Assembly (NCBI GenBank): GCA_029565675.1
Contig: JAKQNP010000051.1
Coordinates: 124,001-188,000 of the forward strand
DNA from: a bacterium
GTDB lineage: Bacteria; Zhuqueibacterota; Zhuqueibacteria; Residuimicrobiales; Oceaniaggregativiventaceae
DNA length: 64,000 bases
Direction of reading: 5' to 3'
In this document: in pieces, positions 55,933 through 64,000 of the stretch
How positions within the stretch are numbered: position 1 is the first letter of the stretch
Layout: each line of letters opens with the position of its first letter
Program-made: the position numbers and the translations under genes
The notes under the pieces: model-generated
What the model saw: only the letters and a program-made list of their open reading frames with translations
Database searches by the model: none
Told to the model about the DNA's origin: nothing

Positions 55933-57177
55933 ATGGAAACAAGCGAAATTTTTGCCGGCCTCGATATCGGCACGACCAAAATAGGCTGCTATATCGCTGA
56001 GGTCTCGGTCAATCGCGAGGTCAAGATCATCGGTGTGGCATCGGTACCATCCGACGGACTGCGTTATGGGGTAGTGGTCGATGTGGACAAAACCGTCCGC
56101 TCGATCAAACTGGCCATCGATGAAGCCAAACGGATGGCGGATGTTGAAATCGACACGGTTTTTGCCGGTATTGCCGGCGACCACATCCGCAGCATCAACG
56201 GCAGAGGGGTGGTCGCGATTTCCGGCGAACAGGGCGAAGTCAGCTCTGACGATGTGCGCCGGGTGATCGATGCAGCCAAGGCGGTAGCGTTGCCGATCGA
56301 TCGCGAGATCATCCATATCCTGCCGCAGGAATTCACTGTCGATGATCAGCACGGTATTCGCGATCCGGTCGGCATGAAGGGTGTGCGTCTGGAAGCAGAG
56401 GTGCACATCGTCACCGGTGCAATCGCCTCAGCGCAAAACATCCACCGCTGTATTGAAAAGGCGGGTTATATTGTCGCAGATTTGGTGCTTGAACCGTTGG
56501 CATCGAGCTATTCGGTGCTGAAGGACGATGAAAAAGAGCTCGGGGTGATTTTGATCGATATCGGTGGTGGAACTTCCGACATCGCCATGTTTTATGAAGG
56601 TTGCATCCGGCATACGTCGGTGGTTGCGCTTGGCGGCAGGAATGTCACCAACGATCTGGCGATCGTTTTGCGCACCCCGGTTGAAAGCGCGGAAAAGTTG
56701 AAAGTCGAGCACGGCAGTGCCCTTTACGGCGACGACAAAGATGCGGTCGTCGAGGTGGCGGGTGTGAACGGTCGGCCGCCGCGACGGATTTCGAAAGGAC
56801 TGCTGGTCGACATCATCCAGCCACGCATGGCTGAGATTCTCACTCTGACTTATGAAGAGGCCAAAACTTCGGATTACATCAATCTGATGACCACGGGAGT
56901 GGTTTTGACCGGCGGCGCTTCTTTGTTGCCCGGAACCATCGAATTGGCTGAGGATATCTTTAACATGCCGGCCAAACTGGGAACGCCGTCTGGATTTGTC
57001 GGCATGATAGAAGAGGCTCGCAAACCGCAGTGTGCGACCGGCGTCGGCTTGATCCTCTATGGATTGCACCACCAATCGGAAGCCAAACACCAGTATGTCT
57101 CGTCAGAGAGCGGCATGTTCGACGTGATCAAGAAACGTTTTCGTCGGTGGTTTGGCAGTGTCACCACTTTTGCATGA
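55933..57177 (+). CDS. ftsA: Cell division protein FtsA
   Basis: 414 aa actin-like ATPase that anchors FtsZ to the membrane. The phosphate loop GLDIGTTKIGCYIAE, the 1C subdomain near residues 85-165, the second phosphate loop LIDIGGGTSDIAMFY and the adenosine loop TGGASLLPG are present. The C terminus FDVIKKRFRRWFGSVTTFA is an amphipathic membrane-targeting helix. ATG at 55933. It lies 84 bases after the ftsQ-like gene and 117 before ftsZ. Confidence 0.96.
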   Translation: METSEIFAGLDIGTTKIGCYIAEVSVNREVKIIGVASVPSDGLRYGVVVDVDKTVRSIKLAIDEAKRMADVEIDTVFAGIAGDHIRSINGRGVVAISGEQGEVSSDDVRRVIDAAKAVALPIDREIIHILPQEFTVDDQHGIRDPVGMKGVRLEAEVHIVTGAIASAQNIHRCIEKAGYIVADLVLEPLASSYSVLKDDEKELGVILIDIGGGTSDIAMFYEGCIRHTSVVALGGRNVTNDLAIVLRTPVESAEKLKVEHGSALYGDDKDAVVEVAGVNGRPPRRISKGLLVDIIQPRMAEILTLTYEEAKTSDYINLMTTGVVLTGGASLLPGTIELAEDIFNMPAKLGTPSGFVGMIEEARKPQCATGVGLILYGLHHQSEAKHQYVSSESGMFDVIKKRFRRWFGSVTTFA

Positions 57178-57294
57178 CCGGAGGGGTTGTTTGTTGAAAA
57201 AACCGCAAATCCGTTGCCGCAATAACCAAAACGAGAGTGCGAAAAACGCAAAAATCGAGGATGGCAATTTTCAACTCATCCTATGGAGTCGCCT

Positions 57295-58782
57295 ATGAAT
57301 TTAACTTTTGATTTTGATGAATCCGCCTCTTTGACCGCTCGCATGAAGGTCGTTGGGGTTGGCGGAGCTGGAGGCAATGCGATCAATCGCATGATTCACG
57401 AAGGGCTCAGAGGCGTTGAGTTTATTGCGATCAACACGGACGAGCAGGCTTTGGAAATCTGCGAAGCGCCAAATAAAATCCGCATCGGCGGCAAGGCGAC
57501 GCAGGGGCTGGGTGCTGGAGCTGATCCGGAGCGCGGCCGCCGCGCGGTGGAAGAAGATCGAAATGCCGTCTATGAAGCGCTGGCGGATGCGGATATGGTG
57601 TTTGTCACGGCCGGCATGGGTGGAGGAACCGGGACAGGCGCTGCGCCGGTGGTTGCTGAAATCGCCCGCGATATCGGCGCCTTGACCGTGGGCATTGTCA
57701 CCAAACCGTTCGTCTTCGAAGGGCCCAAACGCACCCAGCGCGCCGAAGAAGGCATTGCCGCGTTGAAAGAGTGCGTCGATACCCTGATTGTGGTTCCCAA
57801 TCAGCGCCTTCTTGTGATCGTGCCAGAGGATACCCCTCTTGATGCGGCCTTTCGCTATGCCGATGAAATCCTTTTTAGCGCGACCAAAGGTATTTCCGAT
57901 TTGATCAGCATCCCCGGATTGGTCAATCTCGATTTTGCCGATGTGCGTGCCATTATGAGCGAGATGGGAGATGCTTTGATGGGATCATCTTCGGCTCGCG
58001 GAGAAAACCGCGCCAAAACAGCGGCAGAGCGCGCCATCACCAGTCCGCTGCTCGAGAATGTTTCCATATCCGGGGCTTTGGGAGTACTGATCAATATCAC
58101 GGGAGGCCCGGATTTGACCCTGCATGAAGTCAACACTGCAACTTCGATTATATTTGAAGAAGCCGGGCCAAACGCCAACATCATTTTCGGGGCGGTAATC
58201 GATAAAGACATGCGCGAAGAAGTTCGGGTTACCGTCATTGCCACGGGATTGTCGTCGCAAAACGGCCGTCGCCGTTTGCCCGGCCTCAACCGGTCGGCGA
58301 TTCAAATGCCGCGCAGCGGCTCGGTGCAGCAGCGCGAGATTCCGGCGATCGATCGAATCGACGAACTGAGCCAGGAGATCAGCAAAACGACCAACTCGCG
58401 TATCTTTAACGGCAACGAGGTTTTTATTCCAAAGAAAGATCTCCATACCCGCAAAGCTTTCGAGGCAAATGAGGAAGCGCAGCGGCCTCAGGGCGGACCT
58501 CAGACGAACGACGAAATTCGAACCTCTGCAGCGCGAGCGCACTCCGTGCTGCGCGAAGACGCACTGCCAGCGGTTTTTCGCAAACGGACTGAAGAACGAG
58601 ATACTGAATCGCCATCTCTTGCGGTACAGAAAAACAACAATGGCGATAAGCGGATTTCCGATTCTTTGGATTTGGATGACGAACAGCAGGTCAATGGCAA
58701 AAACAACGGCAAAAAAGGCAATGACTTTTTGAGCGACTATGAAATCCCGACCTATCGCCGCCGCCGTTGGAGTGGTTTTTAA
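57295..58782 (+). CDS. ftsZ: Cell division protein FtsZ
   Basis: 495 aa tubulin homologue forming the division ring. GTP-binding G-loop [14 protein letters not shown], tubulin signature [13 protein letters not shown], and T7 loop [12 protein letters not shown] are intact. A long, low-complexity linker covers about residues 330-475. The C-terminal peptide [12 protein letters not shown] is the site for FtsA. ATG at 57295 has GGAG six bases upstream; an ATG twelve bases earlier has no site. Last gene of the cluster, ending before a convergent terminator. Confidence 0.97.
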   Translation: MNLTFDFDESASLTARMKVVGVGGAGGNAINRMIHEGLRGVEFIAINTDEQALEICEAPNKIRIGGKATQGLGAGADPERGRRAVEEDRNAVYEALADADMVFVTAGMGGGTGTGAAPVVAEIARDIGALTVGIVTKPFVFEGPKRTQRAEEGIAALKECVDTLIVVPNQRLLVIVPEDTPLDAAFRYADEILFSATKGISDLISIPGLVNLDFADVRAIMSEMGDALMGSSSARGENRAKTAAERAITSPLLENVSISGALGVLINITGGPDLTLHEVNTATSIIFEEAGPNANIIFGAVIDKDMREEVRVTVIATGLSSQNGRRRLPGLNRSAIQMPRSGSVQQREIPAIDRIDELSQEISKTTNSRIFNGNEVFIPKKDLHTRKAFEANEEAQRPQGGPQTNDEIRTSAARAHSVLREDALPAVFRKRTEERDTESPSLAVQKNNNGDKRISDSLDLDDEQQVNGKNNGKKGNDFLSDYEIPTYRRRRWSGF

Positions 58783-58835
58783 AACCGCGCACCAGTTAGA
58801 GCCTCACGGCTGCCCTTGCCCGGGTTGATCGCCGA

Positions 58836-58902
58836 ATAAAAAAGGGGCTGTTCCGAGGGATTCGTGCATGGTTTGCCGAGTCCTCGCCGGAACAGCCCCT
58901 TT
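58836..58902 (-). terminator. Terminator between ftsZ and rpmB (convergent)
   Basis: Perfect 14-pair stem AAAGGGGCTGTTCC / GGAACAGCCCCTTT at 58841-58854 and 58889-58902. On the minus strand it is followed by TTTATT, so it ends rpmB; it may also stop ftsZ transcripts from the other side. Confidence 0.75.
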
Positions 58903-58922
58903 GCTGTTCAGCAATGCAATTT

Positions 58923-59114
58923 TTACAGTGCTTTGACCACTTTGCCGGAACGCAGGCAGCGGGTGCAAACATAAGCGGATGTGGGATGGCCGTTTTCGAT
59001 GATCCGCAGCTTGCGAATGTTGGGCATCCAGCGCCGCTTGGTCAGATTGTGAGCGTGGCTTACAGTGTTGCCGACTTGCGGGCCTTTGCCACAAATGTCG
59101 CATTTTTTTGCCAT
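58923..59114 (-). CDS. rpmB: 50S ribosomal protein L28
   Basis: 63 aa. [32 protein letters not shown] is the typical L28 start, and CxxC (CDIC) with CTRC forms the zinc-binding version of the protein. Length is normal for the short form. ATG at 59114 has AAGGAG upstream. Transcription ends at the strong terminator just beyond the stop. It stands alone on the minus strand, convergent with ftsZ. Confidence 0.97.
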   Translation of the reverse strand: MAKKCDICGKGPQVGNTVSHAHNLTKRRWMPNIRKLRIIENGHPTSAYVCTRCLRSGKVVKAL

Positions 59115-59460
59115 GGTTATTGCTCCTTTATCGATATTTTTGTATATTTATCTGGTCAATACCTATCTCATGATCTTGCGCTGCGGCTCACCGAATTGAA
59201 AATTCATTACCCGCTCGGCAAACCCCGGCTCATCTGCGAAGGCGAAACGGCCAAACCAAGACACGTGCAATAATGCGTCTCTATTTTAGCGATTGGATAG
59301 CCGACAAATAACTTAAGAAAAAAAAGAAATAAAGGCAACAATTAATTTTCCCGGGTTGTTGGTTTTGAGTGTTCGGACCAGCGTTTTGATTTGTGGCTTG
59401 TTCTGTGCATGGCCTATTCCTGAGCCTGGATCGCAGTTGATTCTGCGCATTCCCCTTGTT
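59115..59460. other. Intergenic region between queG and rpmB
   Basis: No supported gene. It contains a terminator candidate for the queG operon (59316-59361) and, further toward rpmB on the minus strand, a TAAAAT that could be its -10, with a poor -35 (TTATTT) 17 bases away. Confidence 0.45.
59316..59361 (-). terminator. Terminator candidate for the nth-queG operon
   Basis: On the minus strand a six-pair stem CAACAA / TTGTTG is followed by a T-rich tract (CCTTTATTTCTTTTTTTTC). It is about 100 bases beyond the queG stop; the stem is weak but the T-tract is long. Confidence 0.4.
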
Positions 59461-60417
59461 CTATGGATGGCGGAGTTGAGCTTTGCGGTTGTCGCGCACA
59501 ATCTGCAGGTTGCGCTTGAAGAGTGCATAGCCGGCGCGGATCAACGGGCTGTTGCGATAGCGCTCTTTGAATTGCATTTTGTCCCAATTCTGCGCTGCAT
59601 CGATGTCCATAATCAAGCGGCGCGGATCTGCGGCAAAACGCGGCTCTTTGCTTGTTTTTGCCTGTTTTTGGTTGATGGGGCAAACGCTTTGGCAGAGGTC
59701 GCAACCAAAGATTCGGTTGCCGAGTTTGGATTTCACCCAATCGGGCAAATCTGCCTGACGATTCTCAATGGTAAAATAGGAAAGACACCGGGACGCATCG
59801 ATTTGGTAAGGTGCAACCAGTGCGCCGGTCGGACAGGCATCCAGACATTTGCGGCAGGTGCCGCAATCCCGCTGTAGGGGGTTGTCGGGTTCCAACTCGA
59901 TGTCGAGCAACAATTCGCCGAGAAAAATCCACGATCCGAATTCGGGAGTGATCACCAGACAATTTTTCCCTTGCCAGCCGATCCCGCAGCGCACCGCCCA
60001 TTGCTTTTCCATGACCGGTGCACTGTCGACAAAATAGCCGCCGCTGGTCTCAGGGAAGCGATCCTGAATCCGGCTGTAGAGCAGCTGCAGGCGCTCCTTG
60101 ACGATCCGATGATAGTCTTCTCCCCAACAATAGCGCGAAAGTAGAGCTTGCGGCAGCGGTTCGGGATCTGCGTGATAATAGTTGAGCGCCACCGATACCA
60201 CTGCGCGAGTCCCCTCGATCAGCTTTCCGGGATCGAGGCGTTTCTCGACTTGCCCGGCGAGATAATCCATTTGACCGTGAAAACCGTTCTTCAGCCATCG
60301 GATAAAAAATGACGCAGGCAGCGACTCCGCTCGGGCGATGCCGACCTTGTCAAAACCGATGCCGAGTGCGGTTTGTTTGATCCAACGGCTTGCTTCTGTC
60401 GGGTTGTCTGCCCTCAT
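59461..60417 (-). CDS. queG: Epoxyqueuosine reductase QueG
   Basis: 318 aa. It reduces epoxyqueuosine to queuosine in tRNA, using cobalamin and two 4Fe-4S clusters. Both cluster motifs are visible: CGTCRKCLDACP and CDLCQSVCP. The N-terminal cobalamin-binding part includes NYYHADPEP, FVDSAPVMEKQWA and GIGWQGKNCLVI. ATG at 60417 overlaps the stop of the serine hydrolase by four bases, so it is translationally coupled. Third gene of the nth operon. Confidence 0.95.
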   Translation of the reverse strand: MRADNPTEASRWIKQTALGIGFDKVGIARAESLPASFFIRWLKNGFHGQMDYLAGQVEKRLDPGKLIEGTRAVVSVALNYYHADPEPLPQALLSRYCWGEDYHRIVKERLQLLYSRIQDRFPETSGGYFVDSAPVMEKQWAVRCGIGWQGKNCLVITPEFGSWIFLGELLLDIELEPDNPLQRDCGTCRKCLDACPTGALVAPYQIDASRCLSYFTIENRQADLPDWVKSKLGNRIFGCDLCQSVCPINQKQAKTSKEPRFAADPRRLIMDIDAAQNWDKMQFKERYRNSPLIRAGYALFKRNLQIVRDNRKAQLRHP

Positions 60418-61352
60418 CGATGGCGGCGTTCCAGCAAATCGAAGATGCGTTTGGAAAGTTCGGGATAGACGCTCAGCGCTTTCTCCTCTGGCAAGGGGAG
60501 AAAACAAGCGATGATATAGCGCACCTTGTCACTGTCCACCAGCCCGACATCGTGGGTCCAATAGGACCACCAACCGGTTTTGTGATAAAAGACCGCCTGT
60601 CTGGGCAGACCACCAGCCAATTTGGTGCGATCCAACTGCCTGGAGAGCAGGCTCTTCAACTCAAGGCTCACCCGCTTGCTGACCAGAGTTCCGCTTTCCA
60701 TGCGATAGAGAAATTCCGCTGCATGGCGGGCGCAGGTCTCGGTGCCGCGCACCTCGCTGTACCCGGGGTCCTCGACTCGCCGGCTGAGGAATTTTCGGGT
60801 CACCTCACTGCCTTGCCAACCATAGCGATGCAGGAGGCGGTCGATAAACGGACGGGTCGCGAGGTCGATAAGGCAATTGGCTGCCGAGTTGTCGCTGCGC
60901 GAAATCATCAGGTCGAGCAGATAATAGACCGGCACGCGATCCTCAGCCTGCAGAAGAGGACGCGGATCAAAGAAGATCTCTTTTTGTCGATCCACTGCGT
61001 TGTGCGCAGCAACAATCCAGGTTGAATCCCACCGCACACACCCGCTGTCGATCAGCGCTAGAACCGCCGCCGCGACATACATCTTGTAGACACTGGCTGG
61101 GTAGATGAAATTGTCCATTTCTACCCCACCCAAACACGGGGTGTCGGCTGCAGTCAGGTCGATGACGGCCAGCGATATCTTTTCCTTGCCATCCTCACCG
61201 ACACCAAACTCTCGATCCAACCCGAGCTGAGCGACGATTGATCGCAGGGAATCCGAGAGCGCCGGCTCTTCCGACAGCCCTGCCGGCAACATGGCATGTA
61301 TGGGTAATGAAATAACCAATAAAAAGAGAGCGCAAAGGCCACTTGCTGTCAT
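60414..61352 (-). CDS. Class A beta-lactamase-like serine hydrolase
   Basis: 312 aa with a signal peptide (about 1-20). The penicilloyl-serine fold motifs are S87-x-x-K90 (SVYK), S153-D154-N155, and K258-T259-G260. The omega-loop ExxLN sequence of true class A beta-lactamases is not seen, so it is more likely a penicillin-binding/serine hydrolase than a resistance enzyme. ATG at 61352 overlaps the nth stop by four bases and has GGAGG upstream. It sits between nth and queG for no evident metabolic reason. Confidence 0.85.
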   Translation of the reverse strand: MTASGLCALFLLVISLPIHAMLPAGLSEEPALSDSLRSIVAQLGLDREFGVGEDGKEKISLAVIDLTAADTPCLGGVEMDNFIYPASVYKMYVAAAVLALIDSGCVRWDSTWIVAAHNAVDRQKEIFFDPRPLLQAEDRVPVYYLLDLMISRSDNSAANCLIDLATRPFIDRLLHRYGWQGSEVTRKFLSRRVEDPGYSEVRGTETCARHAAEFLYRMESGTLVSKRVSLELKSLLSRQLDRTKLAGGLPRQAVFYHKTGWWSYWTHDVGLVDSDKVRYIIACFLPLPEEKALSVYPELSKRIFDLLERRHR

Positions 61353-62023
61353 TTCGATTCCTCCTTGGCGGCGATCACCACATGACGGCAGATCGGGCAG
61401 TTCTCAGGTTGATGCCCGCGAGCGGGACAATATTGGCGGCCGAAATAGATCAGCTGCAGATGCAATTTTGCCCATGCAGAAGGCGGAAAGAGGGCTTTGA
61501 GATCTTTCTCAGTCTGCATAACATTCTTGCCGTTGGACAAGCCCCAGCGTTGCGCCAACCGATGGATGTGGGTATCCACCGGAAATGCCGGTTTGCCATA
61601 GGCTTGTGACATCACAACAGAAGCCGATTTGTGCCCGACGCCGGGAAGCGCTTCGAGATCGGCAAAATTGTCCGGTACCCTGCCGCCGTATTTGTCGACC
61701 AGGATACGCGATAACGCCGCAATGGCGCGCGCTTTTTGCGGAGCCAGTCCACATGGGCGGATGATTCGCAGGATTTCATCCTCTCCGAGGCGCGCCATCC
61801 CTTCTGCAGTATGGGCGCGCGCAAAAAGGGCGGTGGTCACCCGATTGACCTGCACATCTGTGGTCTGTGCCGAGAGGACGACCGCCACCAGCAGGGTGAA
61901 GGGATCTTTATGGTGGAGAGGAATGTCGGGCTGTGGGAACAACTCGTCCAACTTTTGTCGAATAAAAGCGCTTTTTTGCTCGAGAGTCATCTCTGTTTGA
62001 TGCGGATCCTGTGCTGTCACCAT
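61349..62023 (-). CDS. nth: Endonuclease III (DNA glycosylase/AP lyase)
   Basis: 224 aa base-excision repair enzyme. The helix-hairpin-helix LPGVGHKSASVV contains the catalytic Lys, and PVDTHIHRLAQRWGL the catalytic Asp. At the C terminus the usual four-cysteine iron-sulphur motif is only three cysteines: YCPARGHQPENCPICRHVV. It may hold an incomplete or altered cluster. ATG at 62023 is used; ATG at 61990 is an alternative start. First gene of the operon. Confidence 0.93.
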   Translation of the reverse strand: MVTAQDPHQTEMTLEQKSAFIRQKLDELFPQPDIPLHHKDPFTLLVAVVLSAQTTDVQVNRVTTALFARAHTAEGMARLGEDEILRIIRPCGLAPQKARAIAALSRILVDKYGGRVPDNFADLEALPGVGHKSASVVMSQAYGKPAFPVDTHIHRLAQRWGLSNGKNVMQTEKDLKALFPPSAWAKLHLQLIYFGRQYCPARGHQPENCPICRHVVIAAKEESK

Positions 62024-62779
62024 TTTTTCTCTTTCTTCGATACGAAAGCCTTGGTTGATTCGGCACTTTGTTTCTGCTTTTTAATCTATTCTAGTTGCAG
62101 CAGCCGTCATCACTATCCCATTGGTGCAAATATTATTCTGTATTTGTTGGAGATTTGGTGCTGCGCACCCTGTCCGGGTTCATTTTGCAAGACGATTTAA
62201 AAGTAACCATTTCTCGCTGCAAAGCCAATTAATTTTTGGCGCAAATGCCGCGAACCGATCGTTCGTTCGGATTCTGCGATGATCATGCCGCAACAAAAGC
62301 ACGCTTGGTTTTTGGCTGTTTGTGGTTTTTTTCACGATCGGCGCATCGGCAATCGATTGATGCGATCAAAACTGCAGCGAGGCCGCCAATCTCGGCATGA
62401 CGCATTTCGATCTGATACACTGTTAAACAGTGGAACACTTTTTTCAGTGTTGCAATGGCGGCCTTTACGGCGGAGCAAAAAAGGGCGCATCGAGACGCTG
62501 CCGCTCGATTGTCCTGTCATTCCCGCCTGAAGGATATCTTCCTAACTATAAGGATATCAATAGTAAAAAGCTTTTCGACAAGGTGCCACGGTTGCCGGTT
62601 CGGCCCTTTGATTGGAACGATGAAGGCTGTTTTTGCCGATCTGGATAAAAACGACGACTGATTTCGGCCTGAATCTTGCATTCATAATGTTTGCACCCGT
62701 CTAGTTAAAAGGGAATTTTCGCCAGGCACCCACATGAAATGCTGCAAAAAAATGAAACACAAGGTATTGGAGACCAGCT
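62024..62779. other. Long intergenic region without a supported gene
   Basis: 756 bases with no convincing coding frame on either strand. It contains two adjacent small hairpins (CACTGT-TAA-ACAGTG at 62418-62432 and AACACT / AGTGTT at 62434-62451) and a direct repeat AAGGATATC at 62530-62538 and 62550-62558, spaced 20 bases. These might be regulatory sites for the following gene. Confidence 0.5.
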
Positions 62780-64000
62780 GTGCGAAAACCTGTCCTGCCG
62801 GCAATCATCTGCAAACTGGCACTTTTGCTGATTTCTATTGGCACTTTACATGCGGCACCAAATCACTCCCGGATCTATTATGAGCACAACCTGCAAAGCG
62901 CGAGCAATGATGAGATCGCATCGCTGCAGAATTCTGGTGGGGAATTTGTGGCGGGCAAAGGATGGCGCGCCAGGACATCTGAAGGAAAGTTGATCATCGA
63001 CCTGAAGGATGATCTGCCACCCGAGGGTACGATAGAAGTCAAAATGACCAATTTCGATGTCGCCAATTTGCTGGGCGGCTGGGTTCCATTTTCGATTTGG
63101 TCTGATGCACGGGGAACTTTTTGGGAGGTGCATCAAACTTCGACCAATTATGCCTTTTTTAAAACCGAGGTCAACTACCTCAGCGGCTCTAACCTCTACT
63201 GGGTGTTATGGAATTCACCGTTTGCCTATTCATCCGTCGCCAAGGAACAATGGGAAGTTTATGCGAACAAGTATTATCCTTTTGCGCAAAAAAACTACAA
63301 TCCAGCAGACATTCACACTTTTAAAATCGTTTGGACTCCTCGCAATGTCTATTTTATTCTCAATGAATTCGAATATTCCTTCGTGCAGCTCGGTCCGTAT
63401 GGACCAATAGAAGCTTTTTCAAGAATATTGATCGGCGATGATGAAACATACAATTTTCGTGCGGTTACCGGGGCGTTATTCTATGATTTCAAAATTCTTT
63501 TGCCTTCCGAGCCGCTTGAATTCACCGATCTCTCCAGGCGGACCGGTCTGTTTCAGGATGGTTGGCATGGTGCCCAGAGTGTTACCGTGGCCGATTTTGA
63601 TTCGGATGGGTTGGAAGATGTCTTCATCTCGTCGTGCAATCAAGAATCTCCGCAAGACAATCTGCTCTATCATCAACAAAGCAATGGGACTTTTCAGGAA
63701 GAAGCTGCGGATCGCGGATTATTGGTTTCGGGTTGTTCTCGCGGTGCGGTATTTGCGGATTTCGATGGCGACGGCGATCTGGATATTTTCGAGGGGGTTA
63801 CCAATGGGCCCAATCATCTCTATATCAATCTAGGCACTGGCTCATATAGCGAGCGGGCTGCGGTGAGCGGGATCTTGACCGGCAACAGCGACACCCAACA
63901 GGTGCTGACCATCGATCTCGAGCGCGATGGCGATATCGACTTGATTGTCATCAACAACACCTCTCCCCATGAAGTCTATATCAATCGAGGTGACGGCCAG
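62780..64000 (+). CDS. Secreted FG-GAP/VCBS-repeat protein, partial at window edge
   Basis: At least 407 aa, no stop before the right edge. A signal peptide covers about residues 1-26. Residues about 30-235 look like a concanavalin-A-like beta-sandwich (glycan-binding or GH16-like), with KVEVKMTNFD-type strands and many aromatics. From about 255 calcium-binding-type repeats appear: VADFDSDGLEDVFI, FADFDGDGDLDIF and DLERDGDIDLIVI, which are FG-GAP/VCBS repeats. GTG at 62780 has GGAG seven bases upstream and gives the signal peptide. It is probably a cell-surface or secreted adhesin or glycan-binding protein. Confidence 0.88.
   Translation, partial: MRKPVLPAIICKLALLLISIGTLHAAPNHSRIYYEHNLQSASNDEIASLQNSGGEFVAGKGWRARTSEGKLIIDLKDDLPPEGTIEVKMTNFDVANLLGGWVPFSIWSDARGTFWEVHQTSTNYAFFKTEVNYLSGSNLYWVLWNSPFAYSSVAKEQWEVYANKYYPFAQKNYNPADIHTFKIVWTPRNVYFILNEFEYSFVQLGPYGPIEAFSRILIGDDETYNFRAVTGALFYDFKILLPSEPLEFTDLSRRTGLFQDGWHGAQSVTVADFDSDGLEDVFISSCNQESPQDNLLYHQQSNGTFQEEAADRGLLVSGCSRGAVFADFDGDGDLDIFEGVTNGPNHLYINLGTGSYSERAAVSGILTGNSDTQQVLTIDLERDGDIDLIVINNTSPHEVYINRGDGQ

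Noticed and set aside
59461..60507. Longer queG start 30 codons upstream
   Set aside because: It would lie deep in the serine hydrolase gene; the ATG at 60417 gives the usual four-base overlap and family similarity starts after it.
1..64000. CRISPR arrays, insertion sequences, prophage genes, tRNA and rRNA genes
   Set aside because: No regularly spaced repeats, transposase or integrase motifs, or RNA-gene hallmarks were seen on either strand. Short or divergent tRNAs cannot be fully excluded by eye.

Overview
This is a gap-free stretch of bacterial chromosome with moderately high G+C by eye. Lipobox lipoproteins, an outer-membrane-type beta-barrel candidate and secreted glycosidases point to a diderm (Gram-negative) heterotroph. 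The lexA operator is of the GAAC-N4-GTTC type rather than the enterobacterial CTGT-N8-ACAG type. FtsI carries PASTA repeats, and SelB implies selenocysteine use. Uroporphyrinogen-decarboxylase-like proteins sit among glycoside hydrolases. Together this fits an uncultured FCB-type lineage (Calditrichota/KSB1-like), but that placement is inference only. I saw no rRNA, tRNA, CRISPR array or insertion sequence.

Layout. (1) 1-9.4 kb, minus strand: YyaL-type thioredoxin-domain protein, thiamine pyrophosphokinase, sugar-isomerase-like TIM barrel, GH78 rhamnosidase, UroD-like methyltransferase candidate, ThyA-family protein and a P-type ATPase running off the left edge. (2) 9.6-13.8 kb, minus: beta-barrel candidate, small winged-helix protein, coiled-coil membrane protein with a very basic tail, SelB. 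(3) 14-21.8 kb, plus: POT transporter, FAH-family hydrolase, Na+/solute symporter, GH20 hexosaminidase and a second UroD-like protein, a carbohydrate-scavenging set. (4) 22-34.1 kb, plus: flippase, SAM methyltransferase, heparinase II/III, a coupled degenerate histidine-kinase-like membrane protein, TPR protein, glucuronyl C5-epimerase-like protein and a GT4 glycosyltransferase, interleaved with DNPH1-like, DinB and TtcA-like genes. This looks like a uronate-containing exopolysaccharide locus. (5) 34.1-38.9 kb, plus: M23 peptidase, rhomboid, LexA with a double operator and three small unknown proteins. (6) 38.9-46 kb, minus: cysteine-peptidase-like lipoprotein, SDR, GH13 lipoprotein and an asymmetric heterodimeric ABC exporter. 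(7) 46-58.8 kb, plus: division/cell-wall (dcw) cluster mraZ-rsmH-ftsL-ftsI-murF-mraY-ftsW-murG-ftsQ-like-ftsA-ftsZ, notably without murE, murD, murC, murB or ddl. (8) 58.9-62 kb, minus: rpmB, and an overlapping nth / serine hydrolase / queG operon. (9) 62.0-64 kb: a long non-coding stretch and a secreted FG-GAP-repeat protein running off the right edge.

The features I find most unusual are the pseudo-histidine-kinase coupled to the heparinase gene, the pair of UroD-like proteins with different metal-site residues beside glycosidases, the pruned dcw cluster, a possible structured RNA upstream of mraZ, and the duplicated lexA operator. I found no wholly new multi-gene system that I can defend; the exopolysaccharide locus with its pseudo-kinase is the best candidate.
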